A stretch of 6,193 nucleotides of DNA from a bacterium (GTDB taxonomy: Bacteria > Verrucomicrobiota > Verrucomicrobiae > JAJYAR01): the NCBI GenBank assembly GCA_021779435.1, contig JAJYAR010000184.1, positions 1 to 6,193 on the forward strand, in the 5' to 3' direction. The first letter of the stretch is position 1, and every line of letters begins with the position of its first letter. A program made the translations under genes and the position numbers. Shown here piece by piece: positions 1 to 6,193 of this stretch. The notes under the pieces are model-generated. The model was given only the letters and a program-made list of their open reading frames with translations. It did no database searches and was not told where the DNA came from.

Positions 1-77
1 CGATCTTCCAAAGGTGTTATCTAAGTGGGCGCCGGCGCGTGTTTGCGTCAGGGGATCGGTGTCCGGAAGAGGACGAA
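1..77 (+). other. Left-edge leader upstream of the propeller gene
   Basis: Too short to assign. It includes a 10-base palindrome GCGCCGGCGC (29-38) and the in-frame GTG at 39 of the longer reading of the next gene. The first seven codons in frame 1 end at TAA (22-24) and could be the tail of an upstream gene, but nothing confirms this. No convincing -35/-10 pair is visible. Confidence 0.2.
65..72 (+). promoter_or_regulatory. Ribosome binding site selecting the TTG start at 78
   Basis: GGAAGAGG lies 5 bases before the TTG at 78, an ideal Shine-Dalgarno distance. The alternative GTG at 39 has no such purine stretch and would put 13 polar, charged residues ahead of the signal peptide. This decides the start by inspection; there is no experimental evidence. 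Confidence 0.55.
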
Positions 78-2237
78 TTGAAACCGATCCCAGGGCTTCT
101 CCTGCTTTCCGGCCTCGTTTGGGGGCAGGTGAGCGTTACGACGTATCACAACGATAATGCGCGGACGGGGCAGAACCTTGCCGAAGTTGTGCTGACGCCG
201 CGGAACGTGAAAGCGGGGGCATTCGGAAGGCGCTTCAGCCATTCGGTGGATGGATTGATTCTCGGCCAACCGCTGATTGTGCCGGGTGTGAACGTCGCGG
301 GAAAGGGCGTGCACGACGTTGTAATCGTGGCGACCGGACATGGGACGATCTACGCCTTCGACGCCGACGATGCGGCGGGTAGTAACTCGGCGCCGTTGTG
401 GCAGACCTCTACAATCGACACGGCGAGCGGGGCTGCGCCGGTGACGGCGGTCCAGGTGAAATGCGCCGTGATCCTGCCGGAGCTAGGAATTGTTGGCACG
501 CCGGTGATCGATGCGGGTAGCCAGACAGTTTACGCGGTCTCGTTCAGCCAAACGAGTGGGAAGAACTTCGAGTTCAGCCTGCACGCGATCGATCTCACTA
601 GCGGAGCCGAACGCGCCGGGAGTTCGGTGGAGATCGCCCCGCCGGGGTTCGTGCCGATCGAGCACAAGCAGCGTGGGGCGCTGCTGCTGAGCGGAGGGAT
701 GGTGTACGTTCCGTTTGGCTCGAACTGCGACAACAAGCCCTATCACGGCTGGCTGATCTCCTACGATGCGAAGACGCTGAAGCAGACGGCGGTGTTCAAC
801 GCGACGTTGAACGGCGGCGAAGGCTCTTTCTGGAACGGAGGGGCGGGTCCGGCGGCGGATGCGCAGGGCAATGTGTATCAGATGTCCGCGAATGGGGACT
901 TCGACGCGGCCAGCCAAAACTACGGCGACACGTTTGTGAAGTTGACGGCTGCGCCGGGCCTGCAGGTGGCGGATTACTTCACGCCGTTCAATCAAAGTTA
1001 TCTGGACTTGAACGACATCGACGTTGGTTCGGCGGGTCCTGTACTCTTACCGGACGAGGTGGGTAACGCCGAGCATCCGCATCTGCTGGTGGGGGCGGGC
1101 AAGGAGGGCCGGATTTACCTTCTGGACCGCGATCATCTGGGGCACGCGCAGTACAATCTGGATAGTTTGGCGGTTCAATCCCTACCGGTGCTGGGCCACT
1201 CGCTGTTCGGCAGCATGGCTTACTATCAGGGCTCGCTATACGTGGCGACGGAGTATTCGCCGGTGCGCGCCTACCGTATCGCGAACGCGGCGGTGAATTC
1301 GCAGCCCAGTTCACAGAGTTCGTTCACGACCGCGGCGCTGGGCGCGACGCCGAGCGTTTCCGCCAATGGGACGGCTAACGGGTTAGTTTGGATTCTTGCC
1401 GGGCCAACGGGCGAGTTACAGGCCTACGATGCGGCGAACCTCGGGCACATGGTGTATTCGAGCAGCACGCTCAGTGGCGAAGCGCCGGGCTCGTGGGTAG
1501 AGTTCACCGTTCCGGCGATCGCCGACGGCAAAGTCTATGTGGGTACGCAGGACCACCTGGTCGTGTACGGTCTGTTGAGCGGCGCGCCTGGCCAGGTAAA
1601 GGCGGTGGTGAACGCGGCGAGCTTCACGCCGGGAGCCGTGAGTCCTGGGTCGCTCGTGTCGTTGTTCGGAACGGGCCTCGCGCCCGCGGGTGTCGGGGCG
1701 GGGGCGACGAGCACTCCGCTTCCGGTTTCCCTTGCCGATGTGGAAGTGAAAGTGAACGGCGAGCCGGCGGGGCTCGATTACGTTTCCGCGGATCAGATCA
1801 ATGCCGTGCTGCCATCGGATATGCCGGCCGGCGACGCGCAGGTGGCGGTGACGGTCTCCGGGATTGAACTGGCTCCCTTGAGCGTGAAGGTTGCCGTTGC
1901 GGCGCCGGGGATCTTTTCAATGCCTTCCGGCGACGCGGCCGCGCTGAACGACGATGACGACTATGCGCTTGTGACGCCGCCTACTCCGGCGAAGTCCGGG
2001 GCGACCGTTTCGCTGTTTCTGACTGGACTCGATGCCGAGGATGCGTCGCTTCCGGTGACCGCAACGGTGGGAGGGTTGCCCGCGTCAATTCAGTACGCGG
2101 GTCCCGCGCCGGGCTATGTGGGGCTAGCGCAGGTGAATTTGATCCTTCCCGCGCTCATGGCGGGACGGTATCCGGTGGTGATTTCCGTGGGCGGGGAGGC
2201 GAGTAACACGGCGTGGCTGAGCATAGCGGGCAACTGA
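78..2237 (+). CDS. Secreted PQQ/WD40-like beta-propeller protein with Solibacter-type C-terminal domain
   Basis: Predicted exported protein of 719 residues; no enzymatic role can be assigned. The reading frame is open from a GTG at 39, but I prefer the TTG at 78: it has a purine-rich Shine-Dalgarno stretch 5 bases upstream and gives a clean signal peptide (K2, then a Leu-rich core at 7-13, likely cut after VWG at 14-16). Residues about 20-505 form a repeated propeller with blade strands such as GTIYAFDADD, GRIYLLDRD, GELQAYDAAN and GKVYVGTQDHLVVYG, as in PQQ-like/quinoprotein-type propellers. Residues about 508-719 match the Solibacter C-terminal domain: VVNAASFTPGAVSPGSLVSLFGTGLAP at its start (abridged: VVNAASF, then GSLVSLFGTGLAP), then ADQINAVLP, AAPGIFS, LPVTATVGG, GYVGLAQVNL and GGEASNTAW. 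The only cysteines in the chosen protein are C129 and C217, a possible disulfide outside the cytoplasm. The C-terminal module is common on exported acidobacterial proteins; its function is unknown to me. The methyltransferase gene follows within 8 bases. Confidence 0.85.
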   Translation: MKPIPGLLLLSGLVWGQVSVTTYHNDNARTGQNLAEVVLTPRNVKAGAFGRRFSHSVDGLILGQPLIVPGVNVAGKGVHDVVIVATGHGTIYAFDADDAAGSNSAPLWQTSTIDTASGAAPVTAVQVKCAVILPELGIVGTPVIDAGSQTVYAVSFSQTSGKNFEFSLHAIDLTSGAERAGSSVEIAPPGFVPIEHKQRGALLLSGGMVYVPFGSNCDNKPYHGWLISYDAKTLKQTAVFNATLNGGEGSFWNGGAGPAADAQGNVYQMSANGDFDAASQNYGDTFVKLTAAPGLQVADYFTPFNQSYLDLNDIDVGSAGPVLLPDEVGNAEHPHLLVGAGKEGRIYLLDRDHLGHAQYNLDSLAVQSLPVLGHSLFGSMAYYQGSLYVATEYSPVRAYRIANAAVNSQPSSQSSFTTAALGATPSVSANGTANGLVWILAGPTGELQAYDAANLGHMVYSSSTLSGEAPGSWVEFTVPAIADGKVYVGTQDHLVVYGLLSGAPGQVKAVVNAASFTPGAVSPGSLVSLFGTGLAPAGVGAGATSTPLPVSLADVEVKVNGEPAGLDYVSADQINAVLPSDMPAGDAQVAVTVSGIELAPLSVKVAVAAPGIFSMPSGDAAALNDDDDYALVTPPTPAKSGATVSLFLTGLDAEDASLPVTATVGGLPASIQYAGPAPGYVGLAQVNLILPALMAGRYPVVISVGGEASNTAWLSIAGN

Positions 2238-2238
2238 C

Positions 2239-2243
2239 GGAGG
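2239..2243 (+). promoter_or_regulatory. Shine-Dalgarno motif for the methyltransferase
   Basis: GGAGG starts 2 bases after the stop of the propeller gene. It is only 2 bases from ATG 2246 and 11 bases from GTG 2255, neither of them ideal, so the exact start remains uncertain. It does support the methyltransferase being translated right after the propeller gene on a shared mRNA. Confidence 0.45.
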
Positions 2244-2245
2244 CG

Positions 2246-3181
2246 ATGACGCCGGTGAGCGGGCGGCGGGAGATTCCGGCGGTGCTGCGATGGCTGCGCG
2301 CTGCGCTGCGGCGGCTGAACACCCACCTCAACGAAAAATATCGGGACAGCCGGGGGCAAGTGGCGGAGCCATTGGAACCCAGCGCGGAGTTCCTGACTGC
2401 CGCGGCGGCGCTCGAGCGGATTCTGCCGCGAAATGAAGGGTCGGCCGCCTATCTGGCGGAGCACCGGGACCGGCTGGCGCGAACGATCGAACTGACGCCG
2501 CCGGCGTCGAGGAGCGGACGGGCGCTCGAGTTGGGTTGCTACATGCAGTTGACGCCGCTGCTCGAGCGGATGCGCGGGTATCGCGAAGTAGTGGGCGGCT
2601 ACTTCGGGCCTCTTGGCGAACGGGAGTGGAAGACGATTGAACTCGACCGGCGTCCGTTCTCCTGCCGGATCGACCGGTTCGACGCCGAGCGCGATGTGTT
2701 CCCTTATGAAGACAATTCGTTTGAGCTGGTGCTGGCGTGCGAACTCATCGAGCACATGATCTCGGACCCGATGCATCTGCTGCTGGAGTGCCGGAGGGTG
2801 CTCGAAGAAGGCGGGCGGCTGCTGATCACCACGCCGAACGCGGCGAGCCTGACCAGCGTGTGGCGGGCGCTGCACGGCTACGACAGCCCGCAGATTTACA
2901 GCAAATACACGGCCGCGGCGCCAGAGCGGGGCGCGGAGGTTCCGCATGTGCGGGAGTACACGGCGCACGAATTGCGCGCGGCGGTAGATGCGGCGGGCTT
3001 CGACATCGAACTGCTCACGACGGAGCCAATCGCAAAGTTCGCGGCCCACCGGAAGATGGCGGCCTTTCTCGAAGAGCATGGATTCAACCCCGCCCTGCGC
3101 GGCGAGCAGACTTACTGCATCGGCGTAAAGCGCGGCGCCCTCCCGGTGATCCGGTATCCGGAATTTCTTTACTATCGCTAG
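2246..3181 (+). CDS. Class I SAM-dependent methyltransferase (Methyltransf_11/23-like)
   Basis: Predicted cytoplasmic methyltransferase of 311 residues; the substrate is unknown. After a basic, helical N-terminal region (about 1-85), the Rossmann-fold domain runs from about 90 to 200: motif I region RALELGCYMQLTPLL (92-106), an acidic-loop region around DRFDAERDVFPYEDNSF (143-159), LVLACELIEHM (161-171), and RRVLEEGGRLLITTPN (183-198), the usual 'leader makes a report' end of such domains. The normally Gly-rich loop of motif I (GxGxG) is here G-C-Y-M-Q, so SAM binding must differ or rely on other contacts. A C-terminal part with HVREYTAHELRAAVDAAGFDIE is typical of small-molecule or glycan/lipid methyltransferases. 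Start choice is open: ATG 2246 has GGAGG only 2 bases upstream, GTG 2255 sits 11 bases after the same GGAGG, and GTG 2213 would overlap the previous gene. Close spacing to the secreted propeller gene suggests cotranscription. Related proteins are often found near glycosyltransferases, but none is visible here. Confidence 0.85.
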   Translation: MTPVSGRREIPAVLRWLRAALRRLNTHLNEKYRDSRGQVAEPLEPSAEFLTAAAALERILPRNEGSAAYLAEHRDRLARTIELTPPASRSGRALELGCYMQLTPLLERMRGYREVVGGYFGPLGEREWKTIELDRRPFSCRIDRFDAERDVFPYEDNSFELVLACELIEHMISDPMHLLLECRRVLEEGGRLLITTPNAASLTSVWRALHGYDSPQIYSKYTAAAPERGAEVPHVREYTAHELRAAVDAAGFDIELLTTEPIAKFAAHRKMAAFLEEHGFNPALRGEQTYCIGVKRGALPVIRYPEFLYYR

Positions 3182-3193
3182 CCAGCCGGGCTA
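3179..3193. terminator. Small inverted repeat at the convergent gene ends (possible weak bidirectional terminator)
   Basis: TAGCC (3179-3183), five-base loop AGCCG, GGCTA (3189-3193): a perfect 5-bp inverted repeat spanning the whole 9-base gap between two convergent genes. The left arm begins with the TAG stop of the methyltransferase and the right arm contains, on the minus strand, the TAG stop of the VWFA protein. There is no T-run on either side, and the stem is short, so intrinsic termination is doubtful. It may be chance. Confidence 0.2.
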
Positions 3194-4255
3194 CTGACCG
3201 GCGCTCCAATAGCCGGGACGCGTGCGGATGGAGAGGCCCGCGCGGTCGACGACAACCTGGATGCGGTGATAGCCGGTCTCGTTGAAGTTACTCGGATGGT
3301 AACTGAGCAGGTATTGGTTATGCAGTTCCTGGCCGAGCTGGATGAGGTTGTGTTCGAGCGTGTCCTGCCTGATGAAGGAGAACTCACGGCCGCCTGTGGC
3401 GCGGGTAAAGACATCCATGGGATCGGCGACGAAGAGCCCGACGGCGCCCTTGAAGATTTCCTCGATCGCCGGAACGAAGCTGCCGAGATCGCGATTTGTG
3501 CTGATGGAGGTGGGTGAGAGCGGCGCGCCGTGAGGGACGGCGGTGGCGGCGGTCGGGATCGGGTTCGGAGCGGGACCGGGACCGGGCCGGGTGAGAGCGG
3601 TGATGAGGTGGGAGATGTTCACCGAGTAAATAGTGACGTTGGCGAATTGCGCCTGGGTAAGCACTTCCTTGACGTGATTTTCGCTGCCGAAGTCGCGCGT
3701 TTCGCTGATAAGCAGGATGACGCGGCGGCGCTCCGGTGGGCGGGATTTAAGCATGCGGATGCCTTCGGCGACAGCGTCGATCATGGCGCTGACGGAGCTG
3801 CCGGGCTTAATCTTCTTCATCGCGTCGGCAAACTGCGCGCTGTTGGTGGTGAAGTCCTGGACGGTGCGGATGCGGTGGTCGAATTCGATCAGGGCGCCTT
3901 CGCCGTTATCGCCGACCACGAGGTCTCCGATGACGCTGCCCATCTTGACGATTTTCGGAAGCGGCTCGACGACAGCGTTGTTGGCCTGGACCGCGACCAC
4001 AATGGAGAGCGGGTGGATGCTGACGTCCTGAGACAGGATTTGCGGCTTGTCGTTGTCGAACAACTGGAAATCGCTGACCTTGAGGCCCGTGATGAAGTTG
4101 CCGACGTGGTCGGTGACGGTGGTGGGCGCGAGGACGACGTTGACCGTGGTTTTGATCGCGGTGTCCTGTGGCTGCGTCTTGGCTGGGGCGTCCGGTGGCT
4201 GCTGTGCATGTACGGCGGCGGTGCAGAGCAGGGCTAGAGTAAGCGAGAACCTCAT
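3191..4255 (-). CDS. Secreted VWFA-related acidobacterial domain protein
   Basis: Predicted exported protein of 354 residues, of the family annotated as 'VWFA-related acidobacterial domain' (TIGR03436 type); function unknown, presumed binding or structural. I chose the ATG at 4255 because it gives a classic signal peptide (MRFSLTLALLCTAAVHAQQ, cut likely after AHA-like VHA at 15-17); an upstream ATG at 4279 is in frame, adding 8 residues, and neither has a clear Shine-Dalgarno. After a Pro/Gln-rich linker, residues 38-80 show the family's typical beta region (VVLAPTTVTDHVGNFITGL, then DFQLFDNDKPQ). The VWA fold follows at about 83-210: LSIVVAVQANN where the MIDAS DxSxS would be, PGSSVSAMIDAVAEG, and VILLISETRDFGSEN. 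The DxSxS metal motif is absent. A Pro/Gly-rich linker (about 214-243) leads to a C-terminal half with LGQELHNQYLLSYHPSNF and a final VVVDRAGLSIRTRPGYW, both typical of this family. It is the last gene of the minus-strand block. Confidence 0.85.
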   Translation of the reverse strand: MRFSLTLALLCTAAVHAQQPPDAPAKTQPQDTAIKTTVNVVLAPTTVTDHVGNFITGLKVSDFQLFDNDKPQILSQDVSIHPLSIVVAVQANNAVVEPLPKIVKMGSVIGDLVVGDNGEGALIEFDHRIRTVQDFTTNSAQFADAMKKIKPGSSVSAMIDAVAEGIRMLKSRPPERRRVILLISETRDFGSENHVKEVLTQAQFANVTIYSVNISHLITALTRPGPGPAPNPIPTAATAVPHGAPLSPTSISTNRDLGSFVPAIEEIFKGAVGLFVADPMDVFTRATGGREFSFIRQDTLEHNLIQLGQELHNQYLLSYHPSNFNETGYHRIQVVVDRAGLSIRTRPGYWSAGQ

Positions 4256-4296
4256 GGCGAGACTGGACGCACAATTCATAATTTAAGTTTCGCATT

Positions 4297-4314
4297 GGCG
4301 GCGGGTTCGCCGCC
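4297..4314. repeat. GC-rich hairpin between the NHL and VWFA genes
   Basis: GGCGGCG (4297-4303), four-base loop GGTT, CGCCGCC (4308-4314): a perfect 7-bp stem in the 73-base gap between two same-strand (minus) genes. On the minus strand it lies 14 bases after the NHL stop and is followed by AATGCGAAAC, with no U-run, so it is not a canonical intrinsic terminator. It could be an mRNA-stabilising hairpin or attenuator that separates expression of the two genes. The rest of this gap shows no recognisable promoter. Confidence 0.35.
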
Positions 4315-4328
4315 CGAGACGAACGGCG

Positions 4329-5417
4329 CTAGCGGGCCGCGGCGGCGCGGGACGGATGCAGCAGCAGCTTCTGAATCCGCCAGTTCAGCAATTCGGCGAC
4401 GTAGAGTTCGTTTTCCGAAGGGCAGGCCAACTCGTGGATCCAGCCGAATTGCCTAGGCTGGCGTCCGGTGCGGCCGAGCATTCCGAGCACCTGGCCGTCC
4501 AGGCTGAGCTTGTAGATTCGGCCGGGGAAACCGTCGGCGGCGTAGAGGACCTGGTTGGGGCCGGGAGTAATGCAGATGGCCCAGGGCGCGCCGGCCTGCA
4601 TGGCGCCCGGTGCGTTGGGGCCGGGGCGGGGTCCCATCCACGGCTGGGCGTCGCCGGGAGCGGGAACGTCGATCATGATCTGGCGTTCGAAGTTGCCGTC
4701 GGAATCGAAAACCTGGATGCGGCGGTTGCCGCGGTCGGCGACGTAGATGTTGCCGCGCGAGTCGGCCGCGATGCTGTGTGGAGTGTTGAACTGGCCGATC
4801 CCGCTGCCTGGGGCGCCCCACTGTTTCACCCAATCGCCGTCGCGGTTGAACTTGGCGACGCGGGAGTTGATATAGCCGTCGCTGATGAAGATGTCGCCCT
4901 GGGCGTCCCAGGCGACGTCGGTGGGCTGGCGGAATTCGCCGTCGATGGCCGGGCGAGGTGGGTGGACATGGGTCCAGGGGGAAGCATTTTCATCCGAGGC
5001 TTCTTTCTTCCGGCCGAAGACCATTTCGACTTCGCCCCGCGGGCTGAACTTGAGGATCATGTCCGAGCCTTTGTCGATGGCCCAGATGTTGTCTTTCGAA
5101 TCGACGCGAACGGCGTGGGCGAAAGACCAGGCATAGAGATTGTGGCCGATTTCGCGGACGTAAGAGCCGTCGCGGTTGAACTCGAGCAACTGCGCGGCGG
5201 AGGCGCCGTAGGCCGGGCCGGTGGTGTTGCCGCGGGAGAAGACGAAGACATGTCCTTTCGAGTTGACGGCCACGCCGGCGACTTCCCCGAGGTAAAGATT
5301 CGGCGGGAGTTTCAGGAAGTGCGGGACGGACTCATAGGGGATTTCCTGAGGCTCGGACTGGGCGAAACCGTTGGCGCAGACGAGGAGGGCAGCGCTGAGC
5401 AGAACAGGGTGGTGCAT
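4329..5417 (-). CDS. Secreted six-bladed NHL propeller, peptidyl-alpha-hydroxyglycine alpha-amidating lyase (PAL)-like
   Basis: Predicted exported protein of 362 residues. The ATG at 5417 is chosen because it opens a signal peptide (MHHPVLLSAALLVCANGFAQ, cut likely after GFA at 17-19); the frame is open to 5513, but that extension lies inside mogA and would hide the signal peptide. It starts 5 bases after the mogA stop, without a good Shine-Dalgarno, so translational coupling is likely. Residues about 44-354 form NHL repeats, for example IAADSRGNIYVADRGNRRI (216-234). By memory of the rat PAL structure (Zn ligands H585, H690, H786; catalytic R533, Y654, R706), the matching positions here are R62 in FSRG, H101 in FAHAV, Y182 in DGYINSR, H214 in TPHSI, R229 in ADRGN and H328 in WIHEL. 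PAL cleaves peptidyl-alpha-hydroxyglycine to an amide and glyoxylate. No PHM monooxygenase partner is in the window, so the real substrate is unknown. A Pro/Gly-rich insert sits at about 252-280. A non-catalytic NHL propeller remains the alternative. Confidence 0.8.
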   Translation of the reverse strand: MHHPVLLSAALLVCANGFAQSEPQEIPYESVPHFLKLPPNLYLGEVAGVAVNSKGHVFVFSRGNTTGPAYGASAAQLLEFNRDGSYVREIGHNLYAWSFAHAVRVDSKDNIWAIDKGSDMILKFSPRGEVEMVFGRKKEASDENASPWTHVHPPRPAIDGEFRQPTDVAWDAQGDIFISDGYINSRVAKFNRDGDWVKQWGAPGSGIGQFNTPHSIAADSRGNIYVADRGNRRIQVFDSDGNFERQIMIDVPAPGDAQPWMGPRPGPNAPGAMQAGAPWAICITPGPNQVLYAADGFPGRIYKLSLDGQVLGMLGRTGRQPRQFGWIHELACPSENELYVAELLNWRIQKLLLHPSRAAAAR

Positions 5418-5422
5418 GGGGA

Positions 5423-5920
5423 TCAGGATACTACCGGCGGGTGGGCTGTGTTTCCCGCCAGGAGTTCGACCGCATGAGGGATGAGGTGAGCGACGGCTTC
5501 GAGCGATTCGCACGCGCCGGCGGGCGAACCGGGGAGGCAGAGCACGAGCGCGCTCGCGAGCGTGGCGGCGAAACTGCGGGAAAGCGGGGCGAGCGGGGTT
5601 TTCTTCGCTCCTTCGGCGCGCATAAGTTCGCCGAAGCCGGGAAGTTCGCGCGTGGTGAGAGTGCGCATGGCTTCGGGCGTGACATCGCGCGGGGCGACGC
5701 CTGTGCCGCCGGTAGTGACGATGAGATTGAAGCCGCCGGAGGCGAGGGAAGAAACGGTGGAAGCGATGGCGGAAATGTCGTCGGGCACGACGCTGTGATG
5801 CGCGACGGACCAGCCGCGGGCTTTGAGGAGGGAGACGAGCGCGGGGCCGGAACGGTCTTCGCGCGCGCCGGCCGCGCAGGAGTCGCTGATGGTGAGGACG
5901 GCCGCGTGGATGGGAGTCAT
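5423..5920 (-). CDS. mogA: Molybdopterin adenylyltransferase (MogA/MoaB family)
   Basis: Complete 165-residue cytoplasmic enzyme of molybdenum cofactor synthesis, expected to adenylylate molybdopterin with ATP before molybdate insertion. It has the family signatures in order: [13 protein letters not shown] with EDRSG (6-25), the VPDD loop (45-48), [16 protein letters not shown] (69-84, with D79 matching the catalytic Asp of E. coli MogA), [10 protein letters not shown] (92-101), LSRSFAAT (113-120), and [13 protein letters not shown] (129-141). Length fits the single-domain MogA/MoaB type, not the MoeA-fused type. The start ATG overlaps the moaC stop as ATGA, so translation is probably coupled to moaC; there is no Shine-Dalgarno of its own (the upstream bases read CCTCC). 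MogA and MoaB cannot be separated reliably by eye. As no other copy is visible here, I use mogA with that caveat. Confidence 0.9.
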   Translation of the reverse strand: MTPIHAAVLTISDSCAAGAREDRSGPALVSLLKARGWSVAHHSVVPDDISAIASTVSSLASGGFNLIVTTGGTGVAPRDVTPEAMRTLTTRELPGFGELMRAEGAKKTPLAPLSRSFAATLASALVLCLPGSPAGACESLEAVAHLIPHAVELLAGNTAHPPVVS

Positions 5921-6193
5921 GGACGGAGGTAGTCGCCGCTCTTGCCGCCGGTTTTTTCCAGTAAGTAGAGGTCCTGGATCTCGATGCCTTTGTCGAGCGC
6001 CTTCGTCATGTCATAGACCGTGAGCGCGGCGGCCGCGGCGGCGGTGAGGGCTTCCATCTCGACGCCGGTGGGCGCGGTGGTGGCGACGCTCGAGACGATG
6101 CGGACGCCCGCGGCCTCGACGGTGAGGTCGACATTGGCATGCGTCAGCAACAGCGAATGGCAGAGCGGGATGATTTCCGCGGTCTTCTTGGCC
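5917..6193 (-). CDS. moaC: Cyclic pyranopterin monophosphate synthase MoaC, C-terminal part (cut by window end)
   Basis: The last 91 codons plus one base of moaC; the 5' part lies beyond the right edge. The frame runs open through 6193, so an internal TTG at 6150 should not be taken as the start. MoaC, with MoaA, converts GTP to cyclic pyranopterin monophosphate in the first step of Moco synthesis. Seen here: [14 protein letters not shown] (the LCH motif, matching C76/H77 of E. coli MoaC), [23 protein letters not shown] (matching E112 and E114), [11 protein letters not shown] (matching D128 and K131) and [15 protein letters not shown] at the end. All the catalytic residues covered by this fragment are kept. 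Its TGA stop overlaps the mogA start (ATGA). Confidence 0.92.
   Translation of the reverse strand, partial: AKKTAEIIPLCHSLLLTHANVDLTVEAAGVRIVSSVATTAPTGVEMEALTAAAAAALTVYDMTKALDKGIEIQDLYLLEKTGGKSGDYLRP

Noticed and set aside
2410..2580. Repeated CTCGAGCGGA at about 2412 and 2562
   Set aside because: A ten-base match within one high-GC coding region, encoding Leu-Glu-Arg in both places; explained by codon use.
2114..3079. Minus-strand open frame (321 codons) opposite the methyltransferase
   Set aside because: The translation is Arg/Gln/Pro-rich and shows no family motif, whereas the plus strand has methyltransferase motifs.
3530..4237. Plus-strand open frame (235 codons) opposite the VWFA gene
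   Set aside because: It is an Asp/Gly/Val-rich antisense shadow without motifs; the minus strand encodes a clear family member.
4255..4320. Possible promoter for the VWFA gene (AT-rich patch ending in TTAAATTATGAAT on the minus strand)
   Set aside because: A -10-like hexamer can be drawn, but no matching -35 is present at the usual spacing.
4356..5477. Long plus-strand open frame (373 codons) opposite the NHL propeller gene
   Set aside because: Its translation is low-complexity, rich in Gly, Ala, Val, Asp and Glu with no recognisable motif, as expected from the antisense of a high-GC gene. The minus-strand protein has clear NHL repeats and a signal peptide.
5441..5932. Plus-strand open frame (163 codons) opposite mogA
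   Set aside because: The translation is Gly/Arg/Glu-rich without motifs, and mogA on the other strand is certain.
1..6193. Search for CRISPR repeats, transposases, phage genes, toxin-antitoxin pairs, tRNAs or riboswitches
   Set aside because: None seen on either strand. In particular no Moco riboswitch can be judged, because the start of moaC and its leader lie outside the window.

Overview
This is a GC-rich window from a bacterium that is most likely an acidobacterium of the Solibacter/Bryobacter type (Bryobacterales). Two lineage-typical signatures support this: a secreted beta-propeller ending in the 'Solibacter C-terminal' domain (TIGR03437 type), and a secreted protein of the 'VWFA-related acidobacterial domain' family (TIGR03436 type). 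The assignment comes from reading the proteins by eye, not from a search.

The window holds two convergent gene blocks. The plus-strand block (about 78-3181) has a secreted PQQ/WD40-like propeller with the Solibacter C-terminal module, followed almost without a gap by a class I SAM-dependent methyltransferase with an unusual motif I. The minus-strand block, read from the right edge leftwards, has the C-terminal part of moaC (cut by the window end), mogA/moaB overlapping it by ATGA, a secreted six-bladed NHL propeller 5 bases after the mogA stop, and, 73 bases further on, the secreted VWFA-related protein. The two blocks meet tail to tail at 3181/3191, where both stop codons lie in the arms of a small inverted repeat.

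The two Moco genes act in consecutive parts of molybdenum cofactor synthesis: MoaC makes cyclic pyranopterin monophosphate, and MogA adenylylates molybdopterin before Mo insertion. The other minus-strand genes encode predicted exported proteins with no obvious Moco link. The most interesting is the NHL propeller. It appears to keep all six metal-binding and catalytic positions of animal peptidyl-alpha-hydroxyglycine alpha-amidating lyase (PAL), so it may be an enzyme and not just a binding propeller.

Almost all of the window is coding. I see no tRNA, rRNA, CRISPR array, insertion sequence, prophage or defence system, and no clear promoter. I do not think the window holds a new multi-gene system. 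The points worth a second look are the PAL-like active site, the altered methyltransferase motif I, and the VWFA domain that lacks a canonical MIDAS.
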